From Usnea hakonensis (Eukaryota > Ascomycota > Lecanoromycetes > Lecanorales > Parmeliaceae): DNA of 64,000 bases. Position 1 is the first letter of the stretch. Each line of letters starts with the position of its first letter. The translations under genes were made by a program, and so were the position numbers. This document shows positions 45,895 through 56,919 of this stretch, one piece after another. The notes beneath the pieces were generated by a model, which worked only from the letters and a program-made list of their open reading frames with translations, was not told the origin of the DNA and did not search any database. The DNA is taken from NCBI GenBank assembly GCA_013423325.1, contig BLJB01000232.1, positions 30,500-94,499 on the forward strand, in the 5' to 3' direction.

Positions 45895-48101
45895 ATGTAC
45901 AAGAACAGCAGTATCCTCAATTACTTTAGACCTTTCATCCAGCCGCCTCGTCCGAATAAGCGTTCACTGCCCGAAGACACTGTGGAAGAGCCAGGAGCAA
46001 TCAGACGATCGCGTTCCACGGAAGCCAAGCAAAGATTTGATCAGGAAGAAGGTTCTGTGGGACAGGACCTCGACCGAACATCGTCGAGGGCCGCGTCGAG
46101 GACCTGGAGCAAACCTCCACAAGGTTTCCAAGACGAAGAGTCCATCGCAAATGCCACACCTGCTCCAGCAGTCAAATGCGAAACGTCATACTTCCTAACT
46201 ACGCCCCTTACTCATGATTCTGTGGGGTCAAGTCTTGACGTCTCCGACTCCCAAGGTATAAGATTAACGAGCAGCCAGCGAGTTGTGAAAAATGGGGATG
46301 TAGTGATAAGGAACTCAGACGACGAGTTTGATTCGGATTCTTCACTCGAGGATCTGACCGATCTGCTACTGCCAGGTGGCCAGGCGTCCCGGGTCCAGTC
46401 GTCGTACTCAGACTCTCTGCTTCCTAAGTCGCCTCTAAATAAGGATTCCGAAGATGGGTGTCGCAAGAGCACAAGGCGCAGAATCCGACCTGACAAAGTC
46501 GCTGCGCCGCTACGCTCGGCTCTTCCTCTGCCAGTCAAGAAGTACAAGTTCGATCTCGATTCGTTGGCAAGACATAGAATTCAAGAGGAAGCGTCCACTG
46601 AAGATATCGCCCGAGCAAATGCGATGCTCGGATCGTGTGGGCAGCAACAGGCATCTGCCAGTAAACACGACGGCAGTACGCCTACAAAGAGCCCATTCGA
46701 CGCAACATTCATTGATATAGCCATGAATAGGTATGGGGATGAAGATGGCATAGGTAGACTCAAAGCCGCTATTCAAAGAACTGAGGCTCTAGATCATGGC
46801 AAATCGTGGTCCTTTTTCGATGAGCGGGCGAAAGGGCCTCTGTTCGAGCAATCGGATTTTCCTATCATGGAGAATAACCGTTTTGGACAAGCGTTCGGAA
46901 AGACTTCTTCAAGGCAGCAAGCTTTCTTGAGTGGGTATTTCGGCGAACTTGCGACGAAGGGAAAGCTGCCGGAAGAAATCTTGGTGTGGATCATGGACGC
47001 CATATGTCTCGAGTCGAGGGACGATCTGAGATATTCTTACATGACGACACTCATGGATGCGTCGAAACACCTGGCCTCCATACTCTCACCGAAACGTATA
47101 ACCATGCTGTTTCGAAAGATTGGAGCCACTGCGGCAGCAGTGAGTATTGAAGAATCGGTCATCCCGAATGCAGCGTTGTCGCCGGGTACTGAAGCTGTCA
47201 ACCCGCCAAATTTGTCATCAATACTAGGTCTCTTCCAGCGTACAGCCAGCGATTTAAATGCTGAGTCGAGGAGACATTTAATCTGCACTTTATGTCGTCT
47301 CGCATTGGATCATTCCGTAGCTAAAAGCTGTCATATCATAAGTGCAATCGAAGACGCATTTGCGGGCCTGATTGAGTCGATCCCTGAGCAAGATCTTGAT
47401 CACGAAGTAGGTGACCATGATGAGTCAGAGCAATATCACGCTGACATTGGTTTGAACAGCTTCAAAACGTGGCTACTACGGCCTTCAACTCCGTTACGGA
47501 TACAGCTTTGCGCTTGAGACTCCTTCAAAATGTTCTCGCCTCTTCACATCGACTAATCCTACTACGTCGACGCCTGGCGCTAGCATGCTTCTTCGAAGAT
47601 ATTAGGTATTCTAGACAGCAGACAGATGACACCTTGGATCTCAAACGTATCGCTCGTCACCTCGAGGGTCCTCATTTTATAATCAGTAATGCAACGAATT
47701 ATGGCGAATTAGCCGCCAGAATCGGACTCCTTAGTATTGCTATTGACTGTAGTGATCCTTCGTCCACACCATGCACCACAGAAGAGGAGAAGGTCTTCAA
47801 TCGAGATATCGATGTGTTGTCCTCGAAAATCAAATCTATGTTCGCAGATATTGTTGACACAGGCGCTTCGCATATGGGACGGACAGAAGCCAAAGAGGTG
47901 CTTGAAGCCTTTCAATACCGGCTGTCCTATGGCATTCGAACAAAGGTTCCTCCAAAAAAGTGTATGTTTGGTGACTCCACAATCGAAAGTGCTGCGATGA
48001 TGGAAACATTTATGGAAATGGGGAAGCGAAACACTACTCTGACCACCCAAGCGGACAGAGTGCAAAGAATAGATAAATTGGGCTCTGCGGCAGCTTCATA
48101 A
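45895..48101 (+). CDS. Nuclear-type protein with N-terminal PIP-box-like motif, unknown function
   Basis: I do not recognise a named family. Exons 45895-47406 and 47460-48101 give 717 residues. The 53-nt intron has donor GTAGGT, branch CTGAC and acceptor AACAG. Without it the frame would run to an unrelated stop at 47517. Residues 4-11 read NSSILNYF, matching the PCNA-interacting pattern Q-x-x-I/L-x-x-F/Y-F/Y except for Asn in place of Gln. A disordered acidic and basic region follows, with RNSDDEFDSDSSLEDLTD and RKSTRRRIRPDK. From about residue 270 the protein becomes helical and compact (ILVWIMDAICLESRDDLRYS, then LRLRLLQNVLASSHRLILLR and RRLALACFFED). A replication or repair role is inferred only from the motif. 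An upstream in-frame TTG exists, but the ATG at 45895 is used. Confidence 0.82.
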
Positions 48102-48315
48102 ACGTGCGCGAAATGTGCAGCTAATAAATGCTTTGATGCTCCTGCCTTTCTCTTACTTGCGTGTTTGTAAGGTCTGGTCATCATACACGAAAAACATCTG
48201 CAATCCGACAGGAGTAGATTTTTTTGTGATACAGTAAAGACAACCTCCGGGCAAAACAAATCACTTTGATGCGCCAACCTACTAAAAAATGCAGCTGTAC
48301 ATCATCGCGGTCCAA

Positions 48316-49114
48316 TCAATCGTAAAACCTACGATTCTCATTCTTACCGAACAGAGTTGTCCGAACCATGGGTAAAGCATCGGTCTCCAGTAGCTTGAGG
48401 CGTTCATCGAGCGTGTTGTTGATATCAATCCGGCCACCTCCGCCCACAATTGAAACACCCCCGGGCCTATACTTATTAGCACTCTTCCGGTAATAGGGTA
48501 TGCGAAGGAGCGGGAGCCATACGATCCCTCAGGTTGTGGGTTTTTCTCGTCCAGCTCGACGTTGACGTCTTTGTCCAGGTTCTCCTTGTACTCTTTCTTT
48601 GCGCCGTTGATCGCCTTCTTTACAACTTCGTAATCGGCCTTTCTTGCCCTCACCGTCACCTTGTCCTCATTCAACGCGTACAAACCCTCCAGAATCAGCC
48701 CCTTGCACATCCCCTCGTAGTTTCCTTTGTCTTCACTGTAAGTTGCCAGCTTATCTCTCGCTTTTTCGAACAACTCATCGAGCAACTCTTGTCTCGCAGA
48801 GAGCACTTTTATGCGCGTCTTGTTGGCGAGCGTAGAGCGTGTGATTTGCTGTGACATGGATGCCTGCTTGTGCTTTTTGGCGTACTGAGAGTCAATCGAA
48901 GAAGTTTCTTGTCGGACAAGCTTCGACTTCTCAATAGCAAACTCCTCGTCGGCTTTGATGTGGATTTCCTTGGCTTTCTCGAGGGCTTCTTGGTGGATGA
49001 AGGCAGTCATCTTCTTGAGTTCGCCGGCCACCTGAACCTGTTCTTAGCCCTTCCGTGTTGCAAGCTGGACTTGGAGAATTGAGATACCTGATCGTCCGAC
49101 ATGGCGTGAGACAT
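48316..49114 (-). CDS. VMA4: V-type proton ATPase subunit E
   Basis: Subunit E forms part of the peripheral stalks joining the V1 and Vo sectors of the vacuolar proton pump. Exons 49088-49114, 48523-49031 and 48316-48466 give 228 residues, the usual family length. The start MSHAMSDDQ splices to VAGELKKMTAFIHQEALEKA, the conserved N-terminal helix. A long coiled coil follows (KADEEFAIEKSKLVRQETSS), then the globular part with YEGMCKGLILEGLYALNED. The C-terminus GGVSIVGGGGRIDINNTLDE, RLKLLETDALPMVRTTLFGK ends NENRRFYD. The second intron begins GTATGG and ends TATAG. A second in-frame ATG four codons later could serve as an alternative start. The gene is complete. Confidence 0.96.
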
Positions 49115-50188
49115 CTTCCCGTCTAGATTTGAAGACAACGCGGAGTGGTTATTCTAGGATGGAGAAAGGAAACCCCAGGGTCAGGTTGGGTCAGGGAGTA
49201 CGCAATGGCAACGTTGGACTCGGTATTGGGTAGCTTTGTAAGTTTTGCACCAGATAATGGTAACGAGGATCCGTTCAGGGGTTGGTAATATCAAAATTGA
49301 GGTACAGCATATTGCTTTTGTCTTCCCACTACCTTACCCTATAAAACTTGACGAAGGAGGCAAGGTGCTTTATGTGGTCTGTAGACTAGCGTGGGATTGG
49401 GCCACAGCCCTAACTTAGGTAGGCCGCCCACGACCTTCTCAGTCTAGAGACAGGACGAAAAAATGCCTACCAAAATTACTTTCGGCTCGATGGATCCTTA
49501 ATGATTCGGATTAGACATTGCAATCCTTGCGAAGCTCCAGAACTACTAAGATCAAAGCTCTGTTGGCTTGACACGCCGATGCCCGGAAATGCTACACAAT
49601 CAGCGTTGAAGAGTTCAGCAATCCATCGGCGAGGCAGCCTCGGCACCATCCCTGCAGGGGCATCTCGAGAACCCCCAATTCAATGCACTATCATCCGCCA
49701 GCAGCAAGTGTCGCGCGTCCAAAACACCGAGATCTCAAGCCTCTACTGAATCTTTAGGATTGACTCCAATTCTCAAATATGACGCTGGGGCCAAGGATTT
49801 AGTCTCCAGCCACGATACCAACAGAGTCGAAAGATCCTATCAAGACATGAAGCGGATTGGAAAGAGCATTGAAATTATACTGGCAGCGGTCAAGGATACG
49901 TCCGTCGCATTTGAAGAGACGATTTACAATGGGCGAAAGATGATAGAAAGTATCGCAGGAAAGGGGCAGAGAAGAAAGCAATTGCATTTTAAATCCCCAC
50001 AATCTTTGCCCCATTCTCCCAGCTCTGCGAAAATAATGGCAAGATCGGCGTCTTCATATGCATTCAATTAAAAAAGCGCCAAAGCGCGACATCACAAATG
50101 GCGCCAGAGGCACATTCAAACATCCTTACCATCCTTTTCACATATCCCTGCGTTTTTCGCTGCTTTGAAATCTTCTCATGAGGTCGCA
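49115..50188. other. Divergent region between VMA4 and the CRAL-TRIO gene (1.1 kb)
   Basis: This is the shared upstream sequence. A plus-strand frame at about 49760-50071 (without a good ATG at its start) contains RVERSYQDMKRIGKSIEIIL, which looks helical, but it has no recognisable family or splice structure, so I do not call it a gene. Confidence 0.45.
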
Positions 50189-51790
50189 ATGGACGTAAAA
50201 CCAATTCATTCATTAGATCTATCCGACATAGAAGCATCCGCCTTCTGCCGTTTTAAATGCGAATGCGAGGCGAATGACCTTCTGGCTAGACCCCAAGACA
50301 TTACTCCAGATGATCTATGTGATGGTATCAATGATGATGTCACCCTTCTGTGAGTTAATATTACTCTCTTTTTTTACGCAACCATGTCTGGTGACTGCTC
50401 TTTGCTGTTGAGTGTTTCAACTCTAGAAATGCTGCATAACCGTCGTATTGAGATTCAAGACCAGTCACTCGTCCAAGTTGCGTCCTTCGATATTCTGTAA
50501 CGAGGACTCTGTCACAGCGTCCATCTGACATTTCTACTTGTGCTCCTCCATGAATGGTCATCATCACCTCTAGCTTCCCAGACATACCTGTACCATGTTT
50601 ACTGAAGTTGTGCATGTCTCCTGGATCACCATTGAGCATATACCTGATTTTCGCGGGAAACTTTTGCAGGCGCTTCCTACGTGCCCGTCAATTCGATGTC
50701 CAAAAAACCCTCGACTTCTTTTGGGTAGCATGCCAGGCGCGCAAAGATAGCAGCTTCTTCGATTTTTACGAGAACGTCGATGTCATGGAATATGAACAAA
50801 GTCGCAAGCTTGTGTGTAGTGTTCGCTTACCAGAATGGAAATCCCAGTCTGACACCGTCGCAGTGTTTGGCTTGGACAGGCCGTCGAGACAAGCGAGGTT
50901 TACCCATCTGCCTTTTCAACATGAAATACCTTACTTCCAATCTAGGAGCATACATGAAATCCTACGATTCTGAATCTGCTCCTCGAGCAACCCCGACAGG
51001 CTTGCCTTCTTCAATGACCCTTCGCTCACTCACCGTGTTTGAAGGCATAGTCCGATTTGTCTTACCTCTTTGCTCTCTCATTCGCAAGAGACCGAATCCA
51101 GAAACCCCAATTTTCCAGGCCACAGTCATAGCCGATATCTCGGCGGTCTCACTAGTGCAAATTTGGAGGATCCGAAGCTGGCTTCAATTCTATAGCAAGA
51201 TACTCGCGGATTTTTACCCCGAAATCTTGCATCGTATAATCGTGAGTTCAGCGCATGCGATTACGCGTTCACATATTTGCCGCACTGAGCACCGATTCGG
51301 AAAAAATCTAATTGACGGTGGCTAGGTCATCGGTGCTCCGTCATACCTCCCAACGCTCTGGAAATGGGCTAAAGACTGGATGGATCCTCTCACGGCCTCC
51401 AAGATCATGATACTGAACGAAGATGAGGTATTGCCAACTCTGTCGTTGTATATTGACGCTGTCAACATTCCAAAAAGGTACGGCGGCGAACATAGTTTCG
51501 AGCATGGCATGCAGCCCGATCTTGACCCGGCAATCCAGGAAATGATAGACTGGCTAGCGCCATGTCACGGGTCTTTCCCAGCAGGACCGATGAAATTGAT
51601 CTCGTCATCCATCGGAGTCAGGATGGCTGCAGCGACGGGTAGTGTAGATGGTCTTCAGAGGACCCTCTTGGCCGGAATCGTGCACCCGGACCGGTTACTG
51701 ACCACACAGCCAGAAGATGCCGTCGATATTGCTGATAGGACGGACATATCAGCCTCGTTTGCCGCTGATCGGTTGGAGCAGCGCAATTGA
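50189..51790 (+). CDS. Sec14-like CRAL-TRIO lipid-binding protein
   Basis: This belongs to the Sec14 superfamily, which carries phosphatidylinositol and other lipids between membranes or presents them to kinases. Exons 50189-50349, 50670-50811, 50864-51241 and 51326-51790 give 381 residues. The first intron is unusually long for this window (320 nt). The CRAL-TRIO N-terminal helix is TLLRFLRARQFDVQKTLDFF. The lipid-binding fold has WTGRRDKRGLPICLFNMKYL, VIADISAVSLVQIWRIRSWL, DFYPEILHRIIVIGAPSYLP and TLWKWAKDWMDPLTASKIMI. It ends with IPKRYGGEHSF and PAGPMKLI. The YPE...APS...K pattern and PKRYGG are typical of Sec14. It has no GOLD domain or membrane anchor and is probably cytosolic. The ligand cannot be read from sequence. 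Confidence 0.9.
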
Positions 51791-52356
51791 ACGACACTCG
51801 CCACCAGAGAGGCCAATCACGGCGGTAGCGGAGATATTGAAATGGAGTCTTTCGAGCTGCCAATGAGTGAAGATGCGGTCGATTGTCTGCTAAGAATGTA
51901 GGGTGGGCGGATGCTTGCTTGCCACCACTAGCCAGCTTGCATAAGCCGCTACATGATTTGAGCGACGTTGGATCCATGTCTCCAGATCCGTCTTCTTCAA
52001 GAACAAGAACATTTTGACTTCTAGCGAGTCGTGTCCATTCTTTATACATGGACACTTCTGCTCGTAGAAGCCTTCGATTTTCAGTTCTGCTCGGTCAGCA
52101 AGCGCCAAAATTAGCCCATGACACTATGGCTTTCTGGATTGCACAATGCAGTCTACATCCCAAGTTGCGTTGGTGATGCTCTTGTAATACGATAGAAATA
52201 TGGCCAAAGGAAAGCCTCGTCTTTGTCTAGCCGTCCGACTCCTATCGCTAATGCACCGCTCAAGCGCCCACAAATACTTAGTTTGTGCATGTAATTAGCA
52301 GCACTTCCAGTACACTCATTTCTTATGCTTTAACGCTACTCCCTTCTGTGCCCCTA
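51791..52356. other. Intergenic region between convergent genes
   Basis: This 0.57-kb interval holds the 3' flanks of the CRAL-TRIO and NIPA-like genes. No reading frame or repeat is supported. Confidence 0.5.
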
Positions 52357-54173
52357 TTAAGCATCCTCGCCACCGCCGTTGTCATTTCCAGTGCCCTTCC
52401 CTTTATCCTTTCCTTCCTTTCCCCTCCACCACTGCTTCGTCATCCACCAACCACCAAATGTCTCTCGTGGAGACACCGACCTTCTCCTTCGCTCCCTCTC
52501 TTGGGGTTCCAAAATTGGCGTTGAACGTCGCCTTTTCCTGTCCCTATAGCTCCTCCCTGTGCCAGACCTCGCCAAGAGCGCCGTCGATTCATTTACACTT
52601 TCGTCCAAGGGTTGTCCTTGAGAGGGTGTTCTTGAAAAAGGGGCAGACCTTACACTGCTCCTTCGCCGTGAGAAGGGTGAAATTTCGGCAAGAGCATCGT
52701 CTGCCAGCTCTTCCCATATCTCTTCTGATTCTGTGATACCCTTTCTGCGCAAACGAGTGATGCTCAACATTTCGTTACTCCTCGTCGTAGGCGTGTGAGA
52801 ATCGTAAGGAGAGGATATGTGGTGAGAGTTTTGGTGATTACGGAGGGGCGATTCTTTGCCATTAGCTAGATTTGCCTCTTCATCCGCCTGAGAATTTAAA
52901 GTGTTGCCCTCTGCCTCGGAGTCTATGTCATCATCGACAAAGCCCATGCCCGGAGTGAGCGTATGCTGGGCGACCGAGGGTCTGGTTGACGAGTCGTTGT
53001 TGAGACGCCAGGAGAGAGCGAGAACGCCCACGAGGAGAATTATGGTGCCTAAAGCAATCTGTGGTCTTATTAGTAATCTGATGCTTCGAGATAAGATGGA
53101 ATACCGATAGCTCACAAGAAGCGCGTGGAGTACAGAGAGTCGTGATGATTGATCAAAGTAAATCAGGCCGTCTACGATAGCTATGATATTGTACACGCAA
53201 AACACAAAGGGGTATAATATGCTAGTGGAACATAATTTCAGGCCGCGATGCAAGTAGTACAACTGAGTAAGGGCGAGAGTGAGTAGGCCGAGCAGAATTG
53301 TCCACGACTGCCACCGATCGAATTCATTATGCCGGTCAGCAATCGTACGGACGAGAAGCTCGACAGCTGATTTGGCGACCAGCAGAGAGTGTGCAGATAG
53401 AATCCCACTGACAGCGCCGTAGGCCATGCCCCTATAAAGGCGCATCCGGGGACTGTTATTGGTCCGTGGATTCATATATTTGAGAGCTTTCGAACCGGCG
53501 ACGATGGCGACCACTAGTATTGCTTGAGCAACCATCCATAGAATGAATTGCCTCCGTTTCAAAAGCGCAAGGAGTTGGTCGAGATTGTGAGCGGGTTCTC
53601 CAATGGCTCCAAACACTGCGATCAGCACAGCTCCACCACAAACTAAGACTGTGCCTCCAAAAGACCATCGCGTGAAAGGCTCTCCAAGGATCACAGTAGC
53701 GCAGATGGAGTTGAAAACCAAGCCAGACTGTGAAGCCGTAAGTAGTCATCCTGAGGTCGTTCAGATTTCGTCAATCATACAGCTTGCAATGTTGACAGAA
53801 CCGGAAGAGGTAGAGTGGTGATTTGAATCGTACTTCCGGCAAGGTTCGAAGTTATGAACATGAGCATACCAAGCTTATGACGGAGTGTTGTCAGCCAAGT
53901 ACACCATACTGAGAGGCACGTTGCTATAACGAACCTGCCATCTCCGTCGTCTGTGCGGGGGCCGGCGGGGATCATTTGGGTCTTTCTCATCCTCTAATAT
54001 GTGCGACTTTCGCTGCAGTGTGAGGCCCAACGACTGTACAGAAGTGGAAATGAGTCCAACGAAGATACCAAGCTGGAAGCATTCCGATTAGAACATATTC
54101 AACCACTGGCCCCCAGCAAGCTGAAGCTTACAACAACGCTGCCTTGCGGCGAAAGGCCGCCAAGCTGACCCAT
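52357..54173 (-). CDS. NIPA/DUF803-family multi-pass membrane protein
   Basis: This family of drug/metabolite-transporter-like proteins includes the animal NIPA magnesium transporters. Exons 54132-54173, 53935-54072, 53781-53873, 53116-53727 and 52357-53058 give 528 residues. The N-terminus MGQLGGLSPQGSVV joins LGIFVGLISTSVQSLGLTLQ. Further membrane helices include LGMLMFITSNLAGSTIQITT, FGGTVLVCGGAVLIAVFGAI, MVAQAILVVAIVAGSKALKY and GTIILLVGVLALSW. The fourth intron (53059-53115, donor GTGAGC, branch TACTAAT) is 57 nt and contains no stop, so retention would add 19 residues between HALL and IALG. The C-terminal 190 residues are cytosolic, disordered, and rich in Ser, Arg and Glu. Magnesium as substrate is inferred from animal relatives. 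Confidence 0.87.
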
Positions 54174-55047
54174 ACTACCGCATTAGACTTATTGGCGCCA
54201 GAGATACCCTAGTCGTCGAGTGCGATGTGTTGGACGAACAAAGCTGCATGGTGGTCATGAGGCGCAAGCTGCGAACAAGTGAGTTTGGAATGTTCATGCG
54301 AGCCCCAACAGAGCCGAGCAGCCGAGCTTGGCTTCCGCGATTAAGTAAATAGGACGCCCCGAGGGCCTTCGAAATTGTCACATCCTCTACTAACTTCCCT
54401 ACTACTTCTATATCAAAGAAAAGCTATACAAGTAATACAACCTTCGGCGCTAGACATTTTCATTACTGATTGCTAGTTGCGTAAGCTTGGAAAGAGAAAA
54501 AGGTACTCTCCTATAAATTGGCATCATATACTCTCTGCGACATTGGTTCAAGCAAACTCGGTTGTCGAAAACCTGGAGCACCGGCGCAACTTGACCTGAT
54601 TATTGCAAACTTTAAGGTGGTATGATAACCGTGGCTCTGTGAGTTTCCTGTGATTCCCTTGTAATCTGGTTGAAAAATTTTGGTACTAGTAGGTTGATGG
54701 CTGATCAGAATACTCAAGCTAGAAGAGAAAACATGGTTGCTTTCACACATACAGGTGACCCGTCTTCGCCCCATCTATTTGCAGTGACCCTATTGTGTAA
54801 ATTGTGAATGTCTCGCTCATGTCGAAGGCCGAAGCATGCATGCACGCATGCATGAGAAAACAAAGCAACCAAACACCTAAACATGTTTGCGCCTTGACTC
54901 CTCCTCCCCCATCGTGTACGTGCGCCTGGTTTCCAGGCATGTCTTTTGATTAGTACAGGCCGAATATCGATTTTCCCGTTCCCTTCAAGTTTTCCATTCA
55001 TCACAATCATCTATCGCTCTGGCAGAACGCATCTCAGCATCCACTCT
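54174..55047. other. Intergenic region between NIPA-like and MCM1 genes (0.9 kb)
   Basis: No gene is supported. A self-complementary GCATGCATGC-type stretch lies at 54834-54854. The rest is unremarkable. Confidence 0.5.
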
Positions 55048-55844
55048 CTAAGACGAGGAGTTCTGCTGCATCATACCCTGTGGAGGCATGGGATAGTGTC
55101 CTTGGACGCCTTGTTGTTGCTGGCTCGCCATATATTGCTGGTATGCCATTTGTTGGTGTTCAGCAGGTGTCATTCCGTAACTCTGTGCCATCCCGCCGCC
55201 TCGTGGCATGCTTGCCTGTGGAGCTGGGAGCTGCGCATGGTTGACGTCTTCCGGGGAGTCGACAGTTGATTCGGCATCTACGCCATTCTCGTTCCCTGGA
55301 GCGGGCTCGGGCGCGTTGAGGCACGCCTGCAGATGAACCGTTAAAATGAGTGGATAGCGAAACGGAGAGATACAGGAGCATACCTGGATAAGGTTCTTGC
55401 CCTCTGGTTTTGTGACGAGCGGTTGTAGCTTTGGAGTTGTAAAGGTGTATACCAGTCCAGTCTCGGAGACGACGAGGAGCAGGACTTGGGTGCCGGTGAG
55501 GACCGAGAGCTCGTAGGCCTGAGGAGAAGGGCAAGTCAGCAAAGATTTCGTAGCGCTTCCGTCGAAGCAGTGGCGTGACGGCTATCCAACGCTACTGAGC
55601 ATACCTTCTTCATAATACCGGCTTTGCGCTTCGAAAATGTAATGTGCCGACGGGACTTATCTTGGATGAATTTGATGTCAATCTTCCTCCTCTCGCGCCC
55701 AGGCTTGTCGTCGTCGTCATCATCATCATCGGCCGCGGTACTGACGCGAGGACGCTTGATGCCGCGAGGGTCAGCGCCATTTCCATTCCCGGTCGCGTCG
55801 TCGTGGCCGCCGGGGGAGGCATTGGGATCAGCAATGTCGGCCAT
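55048..55844 (-). CDS. MCM1: MCM1-type MADS-box transcription factor
   Basis: This is a SRF/Mcm1-class DNA-binding protein that binds CArG-like sites with partner factors and controls mating, cell-cycle and development genes. Exons 55605-55844, 55384-55518 and 55048-55326 give 217 residues. An acidic run (eight Asp residues) precedes the MADS box, which is split by an intron after KRKAGIMKK. It reads GRERRKIDIKFIQDKSRRHI, TFSKRKAGIMKK, then AYELSVLTGTQVLLLVVSET, GLVYTFTTPKLQPLV. The KIDIKFI...RRHITFSKRK...AYELS pattern is type I SRF rather than MEF2. The C-terminal part is rich in Gln, Met and Pro (MAYQQYMASQQQQGVQGHYP), as is usual for activation regions. All three exons are in phase. Confidence 0.96.
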
Positions 55845-56553
55845 TTCTAAGGTGCTACTTCAAGACAAAGAAGACGGTGGATAGGAACGGAGTAGTGTTA
55901 AAAAGTTTGACTTGGACCGGATTGGGTATGGATGTTGATGTGTTTTGGATTAGGGTTACTGCGTTGGGTTAGAGAGAGCGTGCTGTCGTCAAAAGCTCCT
56001 CATCGAGGAAGGGTCAAATTGGTGTTGGATGGAGACGAGGACGGAAAGGGGAAAGGAAAGAAGGGAGACGCTTAACTTGATCTTGGTATGACTAAGCGGG
56101 AAGATAGCGTGGAAGGACTGGGATGGGCTAACGGTACCTTTAATGTAAGTGAATGGGCTCATGGGCTTCTACCTCTTTTTTCTTTCCCTCTTCTTTCCCT
56201 TCCTTTTACTTCTTTCCTTTCCTTATTCTCTGGAATGTTATGTTTCAGCCCGCATTGGGCAGGGGTGTTTTGGTGGGGTATGAGTACAGGTTTTTGGCTT
56301 TTTGGATTACTTTCAAAAAGATATTTGAATTAGGAAGGCTGGATGTATTCTTTTGGCTTCCAGAGGACTAAAATGTCTGAATGGAAAATGAAAGGGGATT
56401 CTTTGGGTGTGATGCAATGTTGAATATGCGGGTTGAGAACTAAAGTGGTAAGAGGACTAGCGGAGAATGGGATGTTTAAGACGGAAAGGGAAAAGGTTTG
56501 GGGAGAAAAGAGAGAAAGGTCGAGGCAAAGTAAATAACATGCAGACTTTGTAT
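55845..56553. other. Upstream region of MCM1
   Basis: This 0.7-kb pyrimidine- and purine-tract-rich sequence includes a long TTTCTTTCCC-like run at about 56175-56230. It has no supported gene and leads directly to the inverted-repeat element at 56554. Confidence 0.5.
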
Positions 56554-56919
56554 TAGAGTGATTTAGCACCCCTGTCTGCCTATATACACAAAATGGTAGT
56601 CCGTACTCCGTACATTACTAACTTGACATCGTTAGTCAAAGCTTAGCATCTTTTCAAAACGCGTCTTGCTAATTAGTTGTACTAAAAGTCGTAAAGTACA
56701 AAGAGTATCTTAATGTAAAACTTTAGTGTGCATTTGCGTAGGCCTTAAAGATACGCAGCACCTGCGCAAATATGCGCAGGTGCTGTGTATCCTTAGTGTA
56801 GTTCTTACCGTTTTTTTACTAGCTATAGTATAGCTCCATTTCCCAACGCGTACTAAAACCAGCTAAGATGAGCTAGCAGAACGTGCATATACGCAGACAG
56901 GGGGTGCTAAATCCCTCTA
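56554..56919. mobile_element. Miniature inverted-repeat transposable element (MITE)
   Basis: This 366-bp element has terminal inverted repeats of about 30 bp. The left end starts TAGAGTGATTTAGCACCCC and then reads TGTCTGC. The complement of the right end starts TAGAGGGATTTAGCACCCC and, after one extra C, also reads TGTCTGC. The outer TA on each side may be the target-site duplication of a Tc1/mariner-pogo type insertion. In the centre lies a hairpin with perfect 13-bp arms (CAGCACCTGCGCA, 56757-56769 and 56774-56786) and a 4-nt loop, extending to 19 bp with a single G-T position. It contains no coding capacity, so it is non-autonomous. Only this copy is in the window. The family name is not known to me. 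Confidence 0.8.

Noticed and set aside
49760..50071. Plus-strand frame with a helical segment RVERSYQDMKRIGKSIEIIL
   Set aside because: It lacks an ATG at its start and any splice-supported upstream exon, and I recognise no family. It could be a fragment, but that is not supportable.
54834..54854. GCATGCATGC-type palindrome as a replication origin or binding site
   Set aside because: It is a short simple-sequence run. Nothing else around it suggests function.
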